Positions 18,397-27,281 of a DNA stretch of 64,000 nt are shown in pieces. The stretch spans positions 2,542,001-2,606,000 of the forward strand of contig NZ_CP013189.1 of NCBI RefSeq assembly GCF_001444425.1, given 5' to 3'. The translations under genes and the position numbers were made by a program. The notes below the pieces were generated by a model, which was not told the DNA's origin, searched no databases, and saw nothing but the letters and a program-made list of their open reading frames with translations. Source of the stretch: Pseudohongiella spirulinae (GTDB taxonomy: Bacteria; Pseudomonadota; Gammaproteobacteria; Pseudomonadales; Pseudohongiellaceae). Each line of letters begins with the position of its first letter. Within the stretch, counting starts at the first letter, position 1.

Positions 18397-18563
18397 AGTT
18401 CCTGAGCCATACTTTTGAAGCACGAAAAACAAGCTCGGCAACATAACATTTTTTGTAGCCTGAGCGATAATAATCTGGTAGCTTACTGCGCTTGCCGAAG
18501 TCGGCCTGAGTTTTCAGCCGGGATTGCAGGGAATGCAGATCCATGACAGAGGCATAGTTTCTG

Positions 18564-18592
18564 TTGGCAAGCGCGCAGGATCGCGCTACTGT
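18564..18592 (+). promoter_or_regulatory. Predicted sigma-70 promoter of dksA
   Basis: TTGGCA and TACTGT hexamers separated by 17 bp, placing the start of transcription near 18599 and leaving a leader of about 70 nt before the dksA ATG. Both boxes deviate by one or two bases from consensus. Confidence 0.45.
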
Positions 18593-18600
18593 TAAGAGTC

Positions 18601-18634
18601 AAATTTCCGGCCCTGCAACGCTGGGCGGAAATTT
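18601..18634 (+). promoter_or_regulatory. Stem-loop in dksA 5' leader
   Basis: Perfect 9-bp inverted repeat AAATTTCCG / CGGAAATTT with a 16-nt loop, beginning at the predicted 5' end of the dksA transcript. A smaller CGGG-AAA-CCCG hairpin follows at 18635-18645. They could stabilise the mRNA or regulate translation; no known riboswitch is recognised. Confidence 0.5.
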
Positions 18635-18669
18635 CGGGAAACCCGTGAGGGTAAGAGGCCTGGTTAACC

Positions 18670-19122
18670 ATGTCCAAGACGCAAGCAACTACTGCAACCG
18701 ACAGCGCATCCGTGCTGAAAAACTTTACGCCTTACAAGTTAAAAAAAGGCGAAGAGTACATGAACGAGGCTCAGAAAGAGCACTTCAAGGCTATTCTGAG
18801 AAGCTGGCGAAACCAGTTAATGGAAGAAGTCGATCGCACCGTGCATCATTTGCAGGATGAAGCGGCTAATTATCCAGACCCAGCCGACCGTGCTACTCAG
18901 GAAGAAGAATTCAGCCTGGAACTGCGAACCCGGGATCGTGAGCGCAAGCTGATAAAAAAAATCGACTCGACAATCGAAAAAATTGCCCAGGACGATTACG
19001 GTTACTGTGAGTCATGTGGCATTGAAATTGGTATCCGTCGTCTTGAGGCTCGCCCGACGGCCGATAAATGCATTGACTGCAAAACGCTGGATGAAATCCG
19101 CGAAAAGCAATGGGGTGCCTGA
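18670..19122 (+). CDS. dksA: RNA polymerase-binding transcription factor DksA
   Basis: Binds the RNA polymerase secondary channel and works with ppGpp in the stringent response. The 150-residue protein has the N-terminal helices, the coiled-coil tip with the [12 protein letters not shown] acidic segment (needed for activity in E. coli), and the four-cysteine zinc finger CESCG ... CIDC. Length and motif order are canonical. The stop codon lies inside a terminator-like hairpin, and gluQ begins within the last codons of dksA, the conserved dksA-gluQ linkage. Confidence 0.97.
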   Translation: MSKTQATTATDSASVLKNFTPYKLKKGEEYMNEAQKEHFKAILRSWRNQLMEEVDRTVHHLQDEAANYPDPADRATQEEEFSLELRTRDRERKLIKKIDSTIEKIAQDDYGYCESCGIEIGIRRLEARPTADKCIDCKTLDEIREKQWGA

Positions 19123-20015
19123 GCGGCACCCCTTCTTACATCGGCCGCTTCGCACCTTCTCCCAGCGGCGCCCTGCATTTCGGTTCATTGCTGGCTGCGC
19201 TGGCCAGCTATCTGGACGCCCGGTCTCATAACGGCCGCTGGCTGCTTCGAATGGAAGACCTTGACCCGGCCCGCGAACCACCCGGTGCCGCTGATCAGAT
19301 TCTCCGCACCCTGGATGTATATGGCCTGCACTGGGACGGCGACGTTGTTTATCAAAGCACACGGCTCGATGCCTACCAGGATGCGCTGGACAGACTGGAA
19401 CAGGTCGGCCTGACCTTCCGCTGCACCTGCTCACGCAAACGTGTCCATGCGCTCGGGGGCGTTTACGATGGCAAGTGCCGCCAGCGCAAATCACCACCCC
19501 GGCAGGATTATGCGATCCGCATGAAAGTGGATGACATTGTCATCTGCGTTGAAGATCAGATACAGGGACTTTACCAGCAACAATTAAAAACGCACTGCGG
19601 TGACTTTATCCTGCGCCGTCGTGATGGCCTGTTTGCTTATCAGCTTGCCGTGGTTGTCGATGACGCCTGGCAGCAAATCACAGATATTGTGCGAGGCTAT
19701 GACCTGCTGGAGTCGACTCCACGGCAAATCTGGTTGCAATCATGCCTGCAGCTCCCGCTTCCACGCTATGCGCACTTGCCTGTTGCCAGCAATGAAGATG
19801 GCCAGAAATTAAGCAAACAGCACTTTTCGCGTGCGTTGAGTCTGACCGAAGGCGCCAACATGATCCGTCAGGCGCTCAGCTTTCTGGCCCATCCTGTACC
19901 CAGCGAGCTGTCAGATGCCCCGGTTTCCGATATTCTGCCCTGGGCAATCCGGAACTGGGATATACAGCGTGTACCCAAGTTGGCTAATATTGTGGTTTCT
20001 CCTCAGCTCAGTTAA
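19110..20015 (+). CDS. gluQ: Glutamyl-Q tRNA(Asp) synthetase GluQ
   Basis: Truncated glutamyl-tRNA synthetase paralogue that attaches glutamate to queuosine in tRNA(Asp). The 301-residue length lacks the anticodon-binding domain, as expected. Class I motifs are [14 protein letters not shown] (HIGH region, here HFGS) and KLSKQ (KMSKS region); zinc ligands are visible in the CTCSRKR and YDGKC segments. The ATG at 19110 overlaps the dksA end by 13 nt and starts just before a GC-rich hairpin, so expression is probably attenuated relative to dksA. cbrX starts 13 bp downstream. Confidence 0.94.
   Translation: MGCLSGTPSYIGRFAPSPSGALHFGSLLAALASYLDARSHNGRWLLRMEDLDPAREPPGAADQILRTLDVYGLHWDGDVVYQSTRLDAYQDALDRLEQVGLTFRCTCSRKRVHALGGVYDGKCRQRKSPPRQDYAIRMKVDDIVICVEDQIQGLYQQQLKTHCGDFILRRRDGLFAYQLAVVVDDAWQQITDIVRGYDLLESTPRQIWLQSCLQLPLPRYAHLPVASNEDGQKLSKQHFSRALSLTEGANMIRQALSFLAHPVPSELSDAPVSDILPWAIRNWDIQRVPKLANIVVSPQLS
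19112..19137 (+). terminator. Hairpin at dksA stop codon, terminator-like
   Basis: GGGGTGCC and GGCACCCC form a perfect 8-bp stem around a 5-nt loop that contains the dksA stop, followed by TTCTT. It sits inside the 5' end of gluQ. It looks like a weak intrinsic terminator separating dksA from gluQ, and could also hide the gluQ start region. A terminator between these two genes has been reported in enterobacteria. Confidence 0.6.
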
Positions 20016-20028
20016 TTGTGGACTAGTT

Positions 20029-20205
20029 ATGTATCTGCCTCCTTCAACCCTCATCATTCTGGTGTTCAGCTACTTGCTGTACCTGTTGAGCGTTGAGTGG
20101 GCCATGCAGATGGACGGAGCCTGGTACCGACCATTTATCCTGTGTCTAATGATTATCATGGCCGGGGCCTGGGCATATCGGGAACAAAATTCCGATGAGC
20201 TTTGA
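20029..20205 (+). CDS. cbrX: Small membrane protein upstream of CbrA (CbrX-like)
   Basis: A 58-residue hydrophobic protein with two predicted membrane helices (LIILVFSYLLYLLSV and FILCLMIIMAGAWAY). It starts at ATG 20029, 13 bp after gluQ, and overlaps the cbrA start by 11 nt. In Pseudomonas a small open frame in precisely this place, cbrX, is coupled to cbrA; the assignment here rests on position, size and hydrophobicity. It may tune cbrA translation or bind the CbrA membrane domain. Confidence 0.7.
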   Translation: MYLPPSTLIILVFSYLLYLLSVEWAMQMDGAWYRPFILCLMIIMAGAWAYREQNSDEL

Positions 20206-23122
20206 ACTCAGCACGCTCTTTGCCATCGGCATAGGGTATCTGGCCATCCTGTTCGGCATCGCTTACGTCACCGAGAAAGGCTGGATTCCCGAGCGGATCG
20301 TCCGCCACCCGGTTGTATATGTGCTTTCGCTGGGGGTGTTCGCCAGCGTCTGGTCCTACTATGCCGCAACCGGCAATGCATTCCGGGACGGCTTTGGTTA
20401 TCTGGCTCCATTCATCGGTATTTCGCTGGCCTTTCTGCTATCCCCCCTGGTGCTGCGCCCCATCCTCAATCTGACCAAAACCTATCAGCTCAGTTCGCTG
20501 GCCGACCTTCTGGCCTTCCGATACCGCAGCCCCTGGGCCGGCACACTCACCACACTGGTCATGCTGATTGTTGTTATGCCCCTGCTTTCCCTGCAGATTC
20601 AGGCCGTTGCCAACACGGTTGGGTTGCTGGCACCCGAAGCCACCCAGTTGTCGCTGGCACTGACTTTTTGCCTGTTAATCACCCTGTTTGCCATCTTTTT
20701 TGGAACAGGCAAAGGCTCGGGGCGAGAACGCCACGAAGGCCTGGTGATGACCATCGCTTTTGAGTCCATCGTAAAGCTGGTTGCTCTGCTGTTGGTAGGC
20801 GGATTTGCAGTATTCAAGGGTTTTGGCAGTTTTGACGCCATGGAGCAGTGGCTGCAACAACAACCTGAACTGCTGCGACGACTGAAGGAGCCCGCTCCAC
20901 CGGGCACGTTCCAGGTCATGATGCTGGTGTTTTTTACCGCGGCGGTGGCTACACCGCAGATGTTCTACATGACATTTCACGAGAACAACCACCCGCGGGC
21001 ACTGAGCGTTGCCAGCTGGGGACTGCCACTCTACTTTCTGCTGTTGAGCCTGCCGGTGCTGCCAATACTATGGGCAGGACTCAAGTCCGGCAGCCTGTCG
21101 CCCATGGAGTATTATCCGGTTACGCTGGGCATGGACTATGACAATCCTTTGTTCACCATTATCGGCTTCCTTGGCGGACTCTCGGCCGCCAGCGGACTGA
21201 TTATCGTGATTACATTAGCCTTGTCGACCATGTGTCTGAATCACCTGATCCTGCCTGTCTGGCAACCCAGTGCGCGGCAGGATATCTATCGCTGGCTGTT
21301 GTGGAAGCGGCGCATACTGATTGCCGCACTGATCTGGGGTGGTTTCCTTTTTTATTACATACCCTCTGACAGTCAGAGCATCCGGGCAGTCAGCAATATC
21401 GGCCTGATCGGCAGCCTGCAGTTCCTGCCCGCCATTATCGCATTGCTCTACTGGCCACGCGGCAACAAAAAAGGATTTATGGCAGGGTTGGCGGCAGGCA
21501 CCGCCATCTGGGTCGCCTTCCTGGTTCTGCCGGTTGCAACCGGCATTAACTTTTTCACTCTCGGTGATCTGAATACTCGTGAAATTGTCGCACTGTCGCT
21601 GGTATGCAATGTCACCCTGTTCGTGATTGTCTCATTGCTCACACGCAGTTCAAACGAAGAAAAAATCTCGGCGGATATCTGCTCTGTCGATAACCTGCGC
21701 AGACAACGTCGTGCCCGGGTCACCGCCGGCTCAGCTGACGAGTTTATCAGTCAACTGACCAAACCTCTTGGCGAGCGCACAGCCACGCGCGAAGTCATGC
21801 AGGCACTGCGCGACCTGAACATGGATAAACAGGATCGCCGCCCGAAGTCCTTGCGTCTGCTGCGTGGCCGCCTGGAAGCCAATCTGTCAGGACTGCTGGG
21901 GCCCGCCATTGCGCACGATCTGATTGACCGCTTTCTGCCCTATACAGCCAATAGCGAGTCAGGCGCATCCGATGTAGCAGCCATTGAAAGCCGGATCGAA
22001 GCTTACCGCAGCAACCTGTCCGGCATGGCTGCCGATCTGGACAACCTGCGACGTTATCATCGTCAGATTCTTATGGATCTGCCGCTGGGTGTCTGCTCGC
22101 TTGGACCGGACGACCAGATCATCATGTGGAACCACGCCATGGAAACACTCACGGCCACTACACCCGATGAGGCTGTGGGTCTCCACCTGAGCGAAATCGG
22201 CGAACCCTGGTTCTCCCTGCTCAATCGCTTCCGGGAAGGCGACAACGCGCACCTGCACAAAGTAACCGTCAATGTTGGCGGCAACAAGCGTTACATCAGC
22301 CTGCACAAGGCCGTCATCGAACAATCAGCCAGCCCGCGTATCCGCCAGGATGGTGTGATTATCCTGCTGGAAGACCTCACCGATACTGAGCTGCTTGAAG
22401 AAGAGCTGGCGCATTCGGAACGCCTGGCCTCAATTGGTCGGCTGGCGGCCGGTGTCGCTCATGAAATTGGCAACCCCATCACCGGTATTGCCTGCCTGGC
22501 ACAGAACATTCGTGACGAGACCCAGAACGATGAGTTGCGCACCATGGCCAGACAAATCATTGAACAGACTGATCGCACATCGCGCATCGTTCAATCTCTG
22601 GTAAATTTTGCCCATAGTGGTACGCACAATAAAGCTGATCAACGGCACGAAATTGTTTCCGTTGCAGAATGTATCGATGAAGCCATCACGCTGGTATCAC
22701 TGAACAAGAAAGGCAAATACATGCACTTTGATGTCAGCTGTGAACCGGATGCCCGTATACTCGGTGATTCCCAGCAGCTACTGCAGATCCTGGTCAATCT
22801 GATCAATAATGCCCGTGATGCCAGTCCGGAAGAAAGCACGATTACGGTCTGCTGTGAACGAATTGCAGCATCGGTGCAAATCAGCATCAGCGATCAGGGA
22901 ACCGGCATACCAGATGAAATCCGGGACCGGGTGTTCGAGCCGTTTTTCACCACCAAAGAGCCCGGCGAAGGCACCGGTCTGGGCCTGTCGCTGGTTTACA
23001 GCCTGGTTGAAAACCTCGGCGGACATATTGATATAATGAATGCCAGTGACAGGCAGGATAACCCGGGTGCACGGGTAATCCTCAGTTTTCCCTGTTATGA
23101 TGCCCAGCACGCAAAAGCCTAA
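20195..23122 (+). CDS. cbrA: Sensor histidine kinase CbrA with SLC5 transporter domain
   Basis: Membrane sensor of the CbrA/CbrB system, which sets carbon-nitrogen balance and catabolite repression in Pseudomonas. The 975 residues begin with a Na+/solute-symporter (SLC5) domain of about 13 helices (residues about 5-480), then a linker, a PAS domain (about 620-740, with [17 protein letters not shown]), and a kinase core: H-box [13 protein letters not shown] with the phosphorylated His756, N-box [10 protein letters not shown], and ATP-lid motifs DQGTGIP and [10 protein letters not shown]. Length and order match Pseudomonas CbrA (about 980). It is translationally coupled to cbrX and lies 31 bp before cbrB. 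Whether the SLC5 part transports or only senses is unknown; histidine transport is reported for the P. putida protein. Confidence 0.93.
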   Translation: MSFELSTLFAIGIGYLAILFGIAYVTEKGWIPERIVRHPVVYVLSLGVFASVWSYYAATGNAFRDGFGYLAPFIGISLAFLLSPLVLRPILNLTKTYQLSSLADLLAFRYRSPWAGTLTTLVMLIVVMPLLSLQIQAVANTVGLLAPEATQLSLALTFCLLITLFAIFFGTGKGSGRERHEGLVMTIAFESIVKLVALLLVGGFAVFKGFGSFDAMEQWLQQQPELLRRLKEPAPPGTFQVMMLVFFTAAVATPQMFYMTFHENNHPRALSVASWGLPLYFLLLSLPVLPILWAGLKSGSLSPMEYYPVTLGMDYDNPLFTIIGFLGGLSAASGLIIVITLALSTMCLNHLILPVWQPSARQDIYRWLLWKRRILIAALIWGGFLFYYIPSDSQSIRAVSNIGLIGSLQFLPAIIALLYWPRGNKKGFMAGLAAGTAIWVAFLVLPVATGINFFTLGDLNTREIVALSLVCNVTLFVIVSLLTRSSNEEKISADICSVDNLRRQRRARVTAGSADEFISQLTKPLGERTATREVMQALRDLNMDKQDRRPKSLRLLRGRLEANLSGLLGPAIAHDLIDRFLPYTANSESGASDVAAIESRIEAYRSNLSGMAADLDNLRRYHRQILMDLPLGVCSLGPDDQIIMWNHAMETLTATTPDEAVGLHLSEIGEPWFSLLNRFREGDNAHLHKVTVNVGGNKRYISLHKAVIEQSASPRIRQDGVIILLEDLTDTELLEEELAHSERLASIGRLAAGVAHEIGNPITGIACLAQNIRDETQNDELRTMARQIIEQTDRTSRIVQSLVNFAHSGTHNKADQRHEIVSVAECIDEAITLVSLNKKGKYMHFDVSCEPDARILGDSQQLLQILVNLINNARDASPEESTITVCCERIAASVQISISDQGTGIPDEIRDRVFEPFFTTKEPGEGTGLGLSLVYSLVENLGGHIDIMNASDRQDNPGARVILSFPCYDAQHAKA

Positions 23123-23153
23123 TGGCCCCGTTTATTATTGACTGAGTAAAACC

Positions 23154-24545
23154 ATGACAGCACAGCACAATGTTCTGGTAGTTGAAGACGAGCAGGTTAT
23201 ACGCACAGCGCTCCGGCGGCTGTTGGAGCGTCACGGCTACCAGGTCAGCGAAGCCGGCTCGGTCAAGGAAGGCGTCGAGCTGCTGGCTCAGAACCACTAC
23301 GACATTGTTGTCAGCGACCTGCGCCTGCCCGGGGCTCCGGGCACCGACCTGATCAAGGCCACCGACACACCGGTATTGATCATGACCAGCTATTCCAGCC
23401 TGCGCTCTGCCATCGATTCCATGAAACTGGGTGCAGTCGACTACATACCCAAGCCCTTTGAACACGAAGAGATGCTGCAGGCTGTTGAGCGCATCATTAA
23501 AGACAACCCCAAACCAACACCAATAAGCAGCAGAGCAAGAGCAGACGATACCGAACACGAACCGCCGGTGCCGGGAATGATCGGTAGCTGCCCTCAGATG
23601 ATGGAGTTATTCCGCCGTATACGCAAAGTGGCCCTGACCAGCTCCACGGTGCTGATCAATGGCGAATCGGGAACCGGCAAAGAACTGGTGGCGCAGGCCA
23701 TTCACAGGCTCAGTGACCGCCACGAGGCAGAGATGATCTCCGTGAACTGCGCCGCGATCCCTGAGAATCTGATTGAGTCCGAGCTTTTTGGCCACGAAAA
23801 AGGCGCGTTTACCGGCGCCACGGCCAATCGGACCGGATTGGTAGAAGCCGCCAATGGCAGCACTCTGTTTCTGGACGAAATCGGCGAGCTGCCTCTGGAC
23901 GCGCAAGCCCGATTGCTGCGAGTGCTGCAGGAAAATGAGATCCGCAAGGTGGGCTCTGTGCAGTCCCGCAAGGTGGATGTACGACTGGTCGCCGCAACAC
24001 ACAGAGACCTCAAACAACTGGTTATCGACGGCGATTTCCGTGAAGACCTCTACTATCGCATTAATGTGATGACCCTGGTGCTACCGCCGCTTCGTGAGCG
24101 CGGTAACGATATTCTGGAGTTGGCTGATGCCATACTCACCCGCACATGCCAACGCCTGAAGTCCCCGATTCTGACATTTACCAATGAGGCCACCCAGGCC
24201 ATTGCCAGCTACTCCTGGCCCGGCAATGTCCGAGAACTGGAAAATGCCATTGAGCGCGCCGTTGTGCTGGCAGAAACATCAGAGATTGGCGCAGAGTTAT
24301 TGGCGATTGATCTGAACAGCAAGAGAGTCATTCGGCCGCTGACCGAACGTACCCGTATTACCGAGACTGATGACGATGACTCGGCTGAAGAGCTGTCTCT
24401 GGAAGATTACTTCCAGAAGTTTGTGCTGGAACACCAGGATCAGATGAACGAGACGCAACTGGCCAAGAAACTTGGCATCAGCCGCAAATGTCTGTGGGAG
24501 CGGCGTCAGCGCTTTGGCCTGCCCCGCAAAAAGAAGCAGGCCTGA
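23154..24545 (+). CDS. cbrB: Sigma-54-dependent response regulator CbrB
   Basis: NtrC-family activator and partner of CbrA. The 463 residues comprise a receiver domain (acid pocket EDE at 11-13, phosphoacceptor Asp55 in VVSDLRLPG, lysine in YIPKPF), a central AAA+ ATPase (Walker A GESGTGKE, sigma-54 contact loop GAFTGA, Walker B TLFLDEIGEL) and a C-terminal Fis-type helix-turn-helix (ETQLAKKLGISRKCLWERR). The intact GAFTGA means it can drive sigma-54 promoters. The most obvious target is the near-consensus -24/-12 promoter 125 bp after its own stop, which in Pseudomonas drives crcZ from the same location. Confidence 0.95.
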   Translation: MTAQHNVLVVEDEQVIRTALRRLLERHGYQVSEAGSVKEGVELLAQNHYDIVVSDLRLPGAPGTDLIKATDTPVLIMTSYSSLRSAIDSMKLGAVDYIPKPFEHEEMLQAVERIIKDNPKPTPISSRARADDTEHEPPVPGMIGSCPQMMELFRRIRKVALTSSTVLINGESGTGKELVAQAIHRLSDRHEAEMISVNCAAIPENLIESELFGHEKGAFTGATANRTGLVEAANGSTLFLDEIGELPLDAQARLLRVLQENEIRKVGSVQSRKVDVRLVAATHRDLKQLVIDGDFREDLYYRINVMTLVLPPLRERGNDILELADAILTRTCQRLKSPILTFTNEATQAIASYSWPGNVRELENAIERAVVLAETSEIGAELLAIDLNSKRVIRPLTERTRITETDDDDSAEELSLEDYFQKFVLEHQDQMNETQLAKKLGISRKCLWERRQRFGLPRKKKQA

Positions 24546-24548
24546 AAC

Positions 24549-24595
24549 TGTTACCGATACTCATCTACCCATTAGTTTAGAGTTATTTGGTAACA
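24549..24595. promoter_or_regulatory. Candidate CbrB upstream activating sites
   Basis: Inverted repeat TGTTACC (24549-24555) and GGTAACA (24589-24595), 40 bp centre to centre, about four helical turns. The pair lies roughly 100-145 bp upstream of the predicted transcription start of the downstream sigma-54 promoter, the normal enhancer distance for NtrC-type activators. Each half is followed within 10 bp by the octamer GATACTCA (24556-24563 and 24604-24611), a further repeat. I recall GTTAC/GTAAC-type half-sites for CbrB in Pseudomonas but cannot verify the consensus here. Confidence 0.6.
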
Positions 24596-24668
24596 CTTTT
24601 CTTGATACTCAGTAGTAGAAACATCGCTTTAATTTATAACTAATTGTTTATAAAGCAAATATTACTTT

Positions 24669-24684
24669 TGGCACACTAAGTGCA
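24669..24684 (+). promoter_or_regulatory. Sigma-54 (-24/-12) promoter of the CrcZ-like RNA
   Basis: TGGCAC then a 6-nt spacer then TGCA. The invariant GG (24670-24671) and GC (24682-24683) are exactly 12 bp apart, the required geometry for sigma-54. The predicted start of transcription is about 24695, directly upstream of the A-rich repeats. No open frame follows, so the product should be a non-coding RNA. Confidence 0.85.
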
Positions 24685-24694
24685 TTAGTAAAGG

Positions 24695-24960
24695 TAATAA
24701 CAATAAAAAAACACAATAAAAATAAAACTCGACAAACAATAATAAATAAACCTGGCATCCAAATAGGTGCAAAATAATAAAAATAATCAAACAGGAAGGC
24801 AGTTTAATCGGGTATGCCGAAGCTGATCGTCACTGTTACTGAACTTGACACGTATTTGTGTCTCCAATAAAAACAAAAGCATCACAAGAACAAAAAGAAA
24901 TAACAACAATAATAATAAACAAATACCTTCCTTGCGGGGGGGTCGAGTCACCCCCCAGAG
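24695..24960 (+). ncRNA. crcZ: CrcZ-like Hfq/Crc-sequestering small RNA
   Basis: The 512-bp gap between cbrB and pcnB contains no credible gene but holds an RNA with CrcZ architecture. Starting at the sigma-54 promoter, it carries at least four A-rich clusters matching AAYAAYAA, the tract bound by Hfq with Crc: about 24696-24706, 24735-24749, 24773-24787 and 24899-24919 (seven consecutive AAY/AAR triplets), plus weaker A-rich stretches at 24711-24727 and 24866-24898. Between them lie possible hairpins, e.g. GACAC/GTGTC at 24847-24862. In Pseudomonas CrcZ occupies this same cbrB-pcnB gap and titrates Hfq/Crc to relieve catabolite repression. The primary sequence is otherwise unlike anything I can align, and the 3' end is uncertain: either the G/C hairpin at 24937-24956 or further toward pcnB. 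Confidence 0.75.
24937..24956 (+). terminator. Strong G/C hairpin at probable 3' end of CrcZ-like RNA
   Basis: GGGGGGT pairs with ACCCCCC around a 6-nt loop. It is very stable but followed by AGAGCATTTC rather than a uridine run, so it may be an imperfect terminator that lets some transcription continue into pcnB, or a protective 3' structure after processing. Confidence 0.5.
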
Positions 24961-25057
24961 CATTTCACCCTGCACTCTTTCTCACTTCCGTGTATTATTG
25001 CAAAAAATCAGTTGGTAGCTGCGCGCATGGATACAGCTCACCAGGATTATTGCGTAT

Positions 25058-26593
25058 ATGGACCCTGACGTGCCGATGTTAAAAAAGCTGACCCGATTCC
25101 TGTTTGGCTCGCCTGCCAAGGTAGTGGACGCTAATCAACCCGAACCTGAACAAGACACTCGCGCCAGCACAAAAACCGGCAAAGCCCGCAAACACTATGC
25201 AACCTCTTCCAATAGTCCAACCCGGGCCAGCAATACATCAAATTTGCTCAAGGAGCTGGATCTTCAGGACGTAGATATCATTGCACGCGAAGATCATTGC
25301 ATTACCCGCAAGAATATCTCCCCCAATGCTCTCAAGGTACTGTATCGACTGAACGATGCAGGATTCCAGGCGTTTCTGGTCGGCGGCGGTGTGCGCGACC
25401 TGCTTTTACAAGGCCATCCAAAAGATTTTGATATCTCGACAGATGCAACCCCGGAGCAGGTTAAAGAGCTGTTCAGAAATTCCCGGGTAGTCGGACGCCG
25501 ATTCAAAATTGCGCATGTCCGCTTTGGGCGTGAAATTATTGAGGTGACCACCTTTCGGGCGCATCACGATATTGAAACTGAAGTTGAAGATGATCAGTCG
25601 CGCCGTCATATCCGCGACCTCGACTCCGCACATACATCCGGCGGCATGATCCTGCGCGACAATGTTTATGGCAGCATTAACGAGGATGCCTTGCGGCGCG
25701 ATTTCACGGTCAACGCGCTGTATTACACCACCAAAGGGTTTGTACTGCTGGACTTTGTGAACGGACTGGCAGACATCAAAAGCCGACAGATACGCATGAT
25801 TGGCGACCCTGATACCCGTTTCCGCGAAGATCCGGTGCGAATTCTGAGGGCCGTGCGCCTGGCCGCCAAACTGGATTTTGACATTGAAAAATCCACCGAA
25901 GCCCCCTTGCCGCGTCTGGCACATCTGCTGCAGTCGATATCATCTGCCAGATTGTTCGACGAAACCGTGAAACTGTTTACGACCGGCAAATCTGCCGAGA
26001 CTTTTGCAATGCTGCGCCACTACGGCATCGCTGAATATCTGTTCAAGCCTGTGCTGAGCTACCTGACCGACGATAATCCGATAGATACACAATTTGTTGC
26101 ACTGGCGTTTCGCAACACAGACCAGCGCCTGGCGCAAGGCAAGTCAATAACCCCCGCGTTTTTGTATGCGGCTCTGCTGTGGCCAGTACTGCGCCATGAG
26201 CTGATGCAGCAGAACGGCAACCGGCGACCCACTGCCACACAGATTCAGCAGACAGCCAGCGATGTGATTGCATCACAGCTACGTTATACGGCAATCCCCA
26301 AGCGTTTTACAGCCATGATGCGGGAAATCTGGGAACTGCAGTGGCGACTGGAACCGGTCAGTAAAAGAGCGGTTGACGGCGCAATGGGGCATCAGCGTTT
26401 TCGCGCCGCCTACGACTTTCTGCTGCTGCGCGAAGAGGCAGGTGAAGATCTGGGCGGAACCGGCGCATGGTGGACCCGTTTCCAGCTGGGAGATCGTGCT
26501 GATCAGGAAAACATGATCGCTGCCCTGCAGAGCGCTAAAAAGAAACGCCCGCGCCGCCGCAAACCACGTAAACAGTCGGAGTCAGCGGATTGA
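25058..26593 (+). CDS. pcnB: Poly(A) polymerase I PcnB
   Basis: Adds poly(A) tails to RNA 3' ends, promoting decay. The 511-residue protein has the nucleotidyltransferase core: FLVGGGVRDLLLQGHPKDFDISTDA (GG motif and DxD) and VEVTTFRAHH-type strand, then RRDFTVNALYY and the RNA-binding RFREDPVRILRAVRLAAKLDF. The C-terminus is a very basic tail (KKKRPRRRKPRK), typical of PcnB and absent from CCA-adding enzymes. ATG 25058 has AGGA 12 nt upstream; ATG 25076 (MLKKLTRFLFG) is equally plausible. folK, which usually follows pcnB, is missing; a deoxynucleoside kinase starts at its stop codon instead. Confidence 0.93.
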   Translation: MDPDVPMLKKLTRFLFGSPAKVVDANQPEPEQDTRASTKTGKARKHYATSSNSPTRASNTSNLLKELDLQDVDIIAREDHCITRKNISPNALKVLYRLNDAGFQAFLVGGGVRDLLLQGHPKDFDISTDATPEQVKELFRNSRVVGRRFKIAHVRFGREIIEVTTFRAHHDIETEVEDDQSRRHIRDLDSAHTSGGMILRDNVYGSINEDALRRDFTVNALYYTTKGFVLLDFVNGLADIKSRQIRMIGDPDTRFREDPVRILRAVRLAAKLDFDIEKSTEAPLPRLAHLLQSISSARLFDETVKLFTTGKSAETFAMLRHYGIAEYLFKPVLSYLTDDNPIDTQFVALAFRNTDQRLAQGKSITPAFLYAALLWPVLRHELMQQNGNRRPTATQIQQTASDVIASQLRYTAIPKRFTAMMREIWELQWRLEPVSKRAVDGAMGHQRFRAAYDFLLLREEAGEDLGGTGAWWTRFQLGDRADQENMIAALQSAKKKRPRRRKPRKQSESAD

Positions 26594-27240
26594 TGCACAC
26601 CATGCCTCGCTACATTGCCGTCGAAGGGCCCATCGGGGTCGGCAAAACCAGCCTGGCAAAACGCCTGGCGGAGTCGTTCAACTATGACATCATGCTGGAA
26701 AAGCCCGAGGAAAATCCTTTTCTTGAGCGTTTCTACAACAACCCGCGCCAGCATGCCCTGGCCACGCAATTGTTCTTCCTGTTTCAGCGTGCACAACAGT
26801 TACAGGCGATCAAACAGGATGACCTGTTCGAGCCCGTGCGCATTGCCGACTTTCTGATCGACAAAGATGTGCTGTTTGCCCAGTTGAATCTGGATCCGGA
26901 TGAGTTCCTGTTGTATCAGAATGTCTTCGATCACCTGACCATCGATGCACCGGCCCCGGATCTGGTCATCTACCTGCAGGCGCCCACCCAGATACTTCTG
27001 CAGCGCATCCAGAAGCGCGGTATTGCTGCCGAACAGACCATTGACGCCGACTATTTGAACCGGCTGAATGATGCCTACACGCGTTTTTTCCACTACTACG
27101 ACCGCTCACCGCTGCTGATAGTCAACTGCAGTGATCTGGATCTGGTGGATGGTGACGACGACTACCAACAATTAATCTCACGCATCATGAGCTCTCCCCG
27201 CGGCGTTCAGTACTTTAATCCAAAACCCACCTTGCTGTGA
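26593..27240 (+). CDS. Deoxynucleoside kinase (dCK/dGK/TK2 family)
   Basis: Cytoplasmic kinase that phosphorylates deoxynucleosides for salvage. The 215 residues have the P-loop GPIGVGKTSLAKRLAE at the N-terminus, the DRS-like/erx segment (RIADFLIDKDVLFAQ), and the lid RIQKRGIAAEQTIDADYL. ATG 26593 overlaps the pcnB stop (TGATG), giving tight coupling; ATG 26602 is an alternative. In related genomes this family lies between folK and panB; here folK itself is absent. Specificity (dA, dG or dC) cannot be read. Confidence 0.9.
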   Translation: MHTMPRYIAVEGPIGVGKTSLAKRLAESFNYDIMLEKPEENPFLERFYNNPRQHALATQLFFLFQRAQQLQAIKQDDLFEPVRIADFLIDKDVLFAQLNLDPDEFLLYQNVFDHLTIDAPAPDLVIYLQAPTQILLQRIQKRGIAAEQTIDADYLNRLNDAYTRFFHYYDRSPLLIVNCSDLDLVDGDDDYQQLISRIMSSPRGVQYFNPKPTLL

Positions 27241-27281
27241 CTATCGGGTCACGCTAAGCTGCATCAGGAAGGGGAAACAAC

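Noticed and set aside
24787-25082. Small protein genes in the cbrB-pcnB gap (frames of 62 and 74 residues)
   Set aside because: No ribosome sites, no recognisable domain, and composition follows the A-rich RNA region, so these are chance frames.
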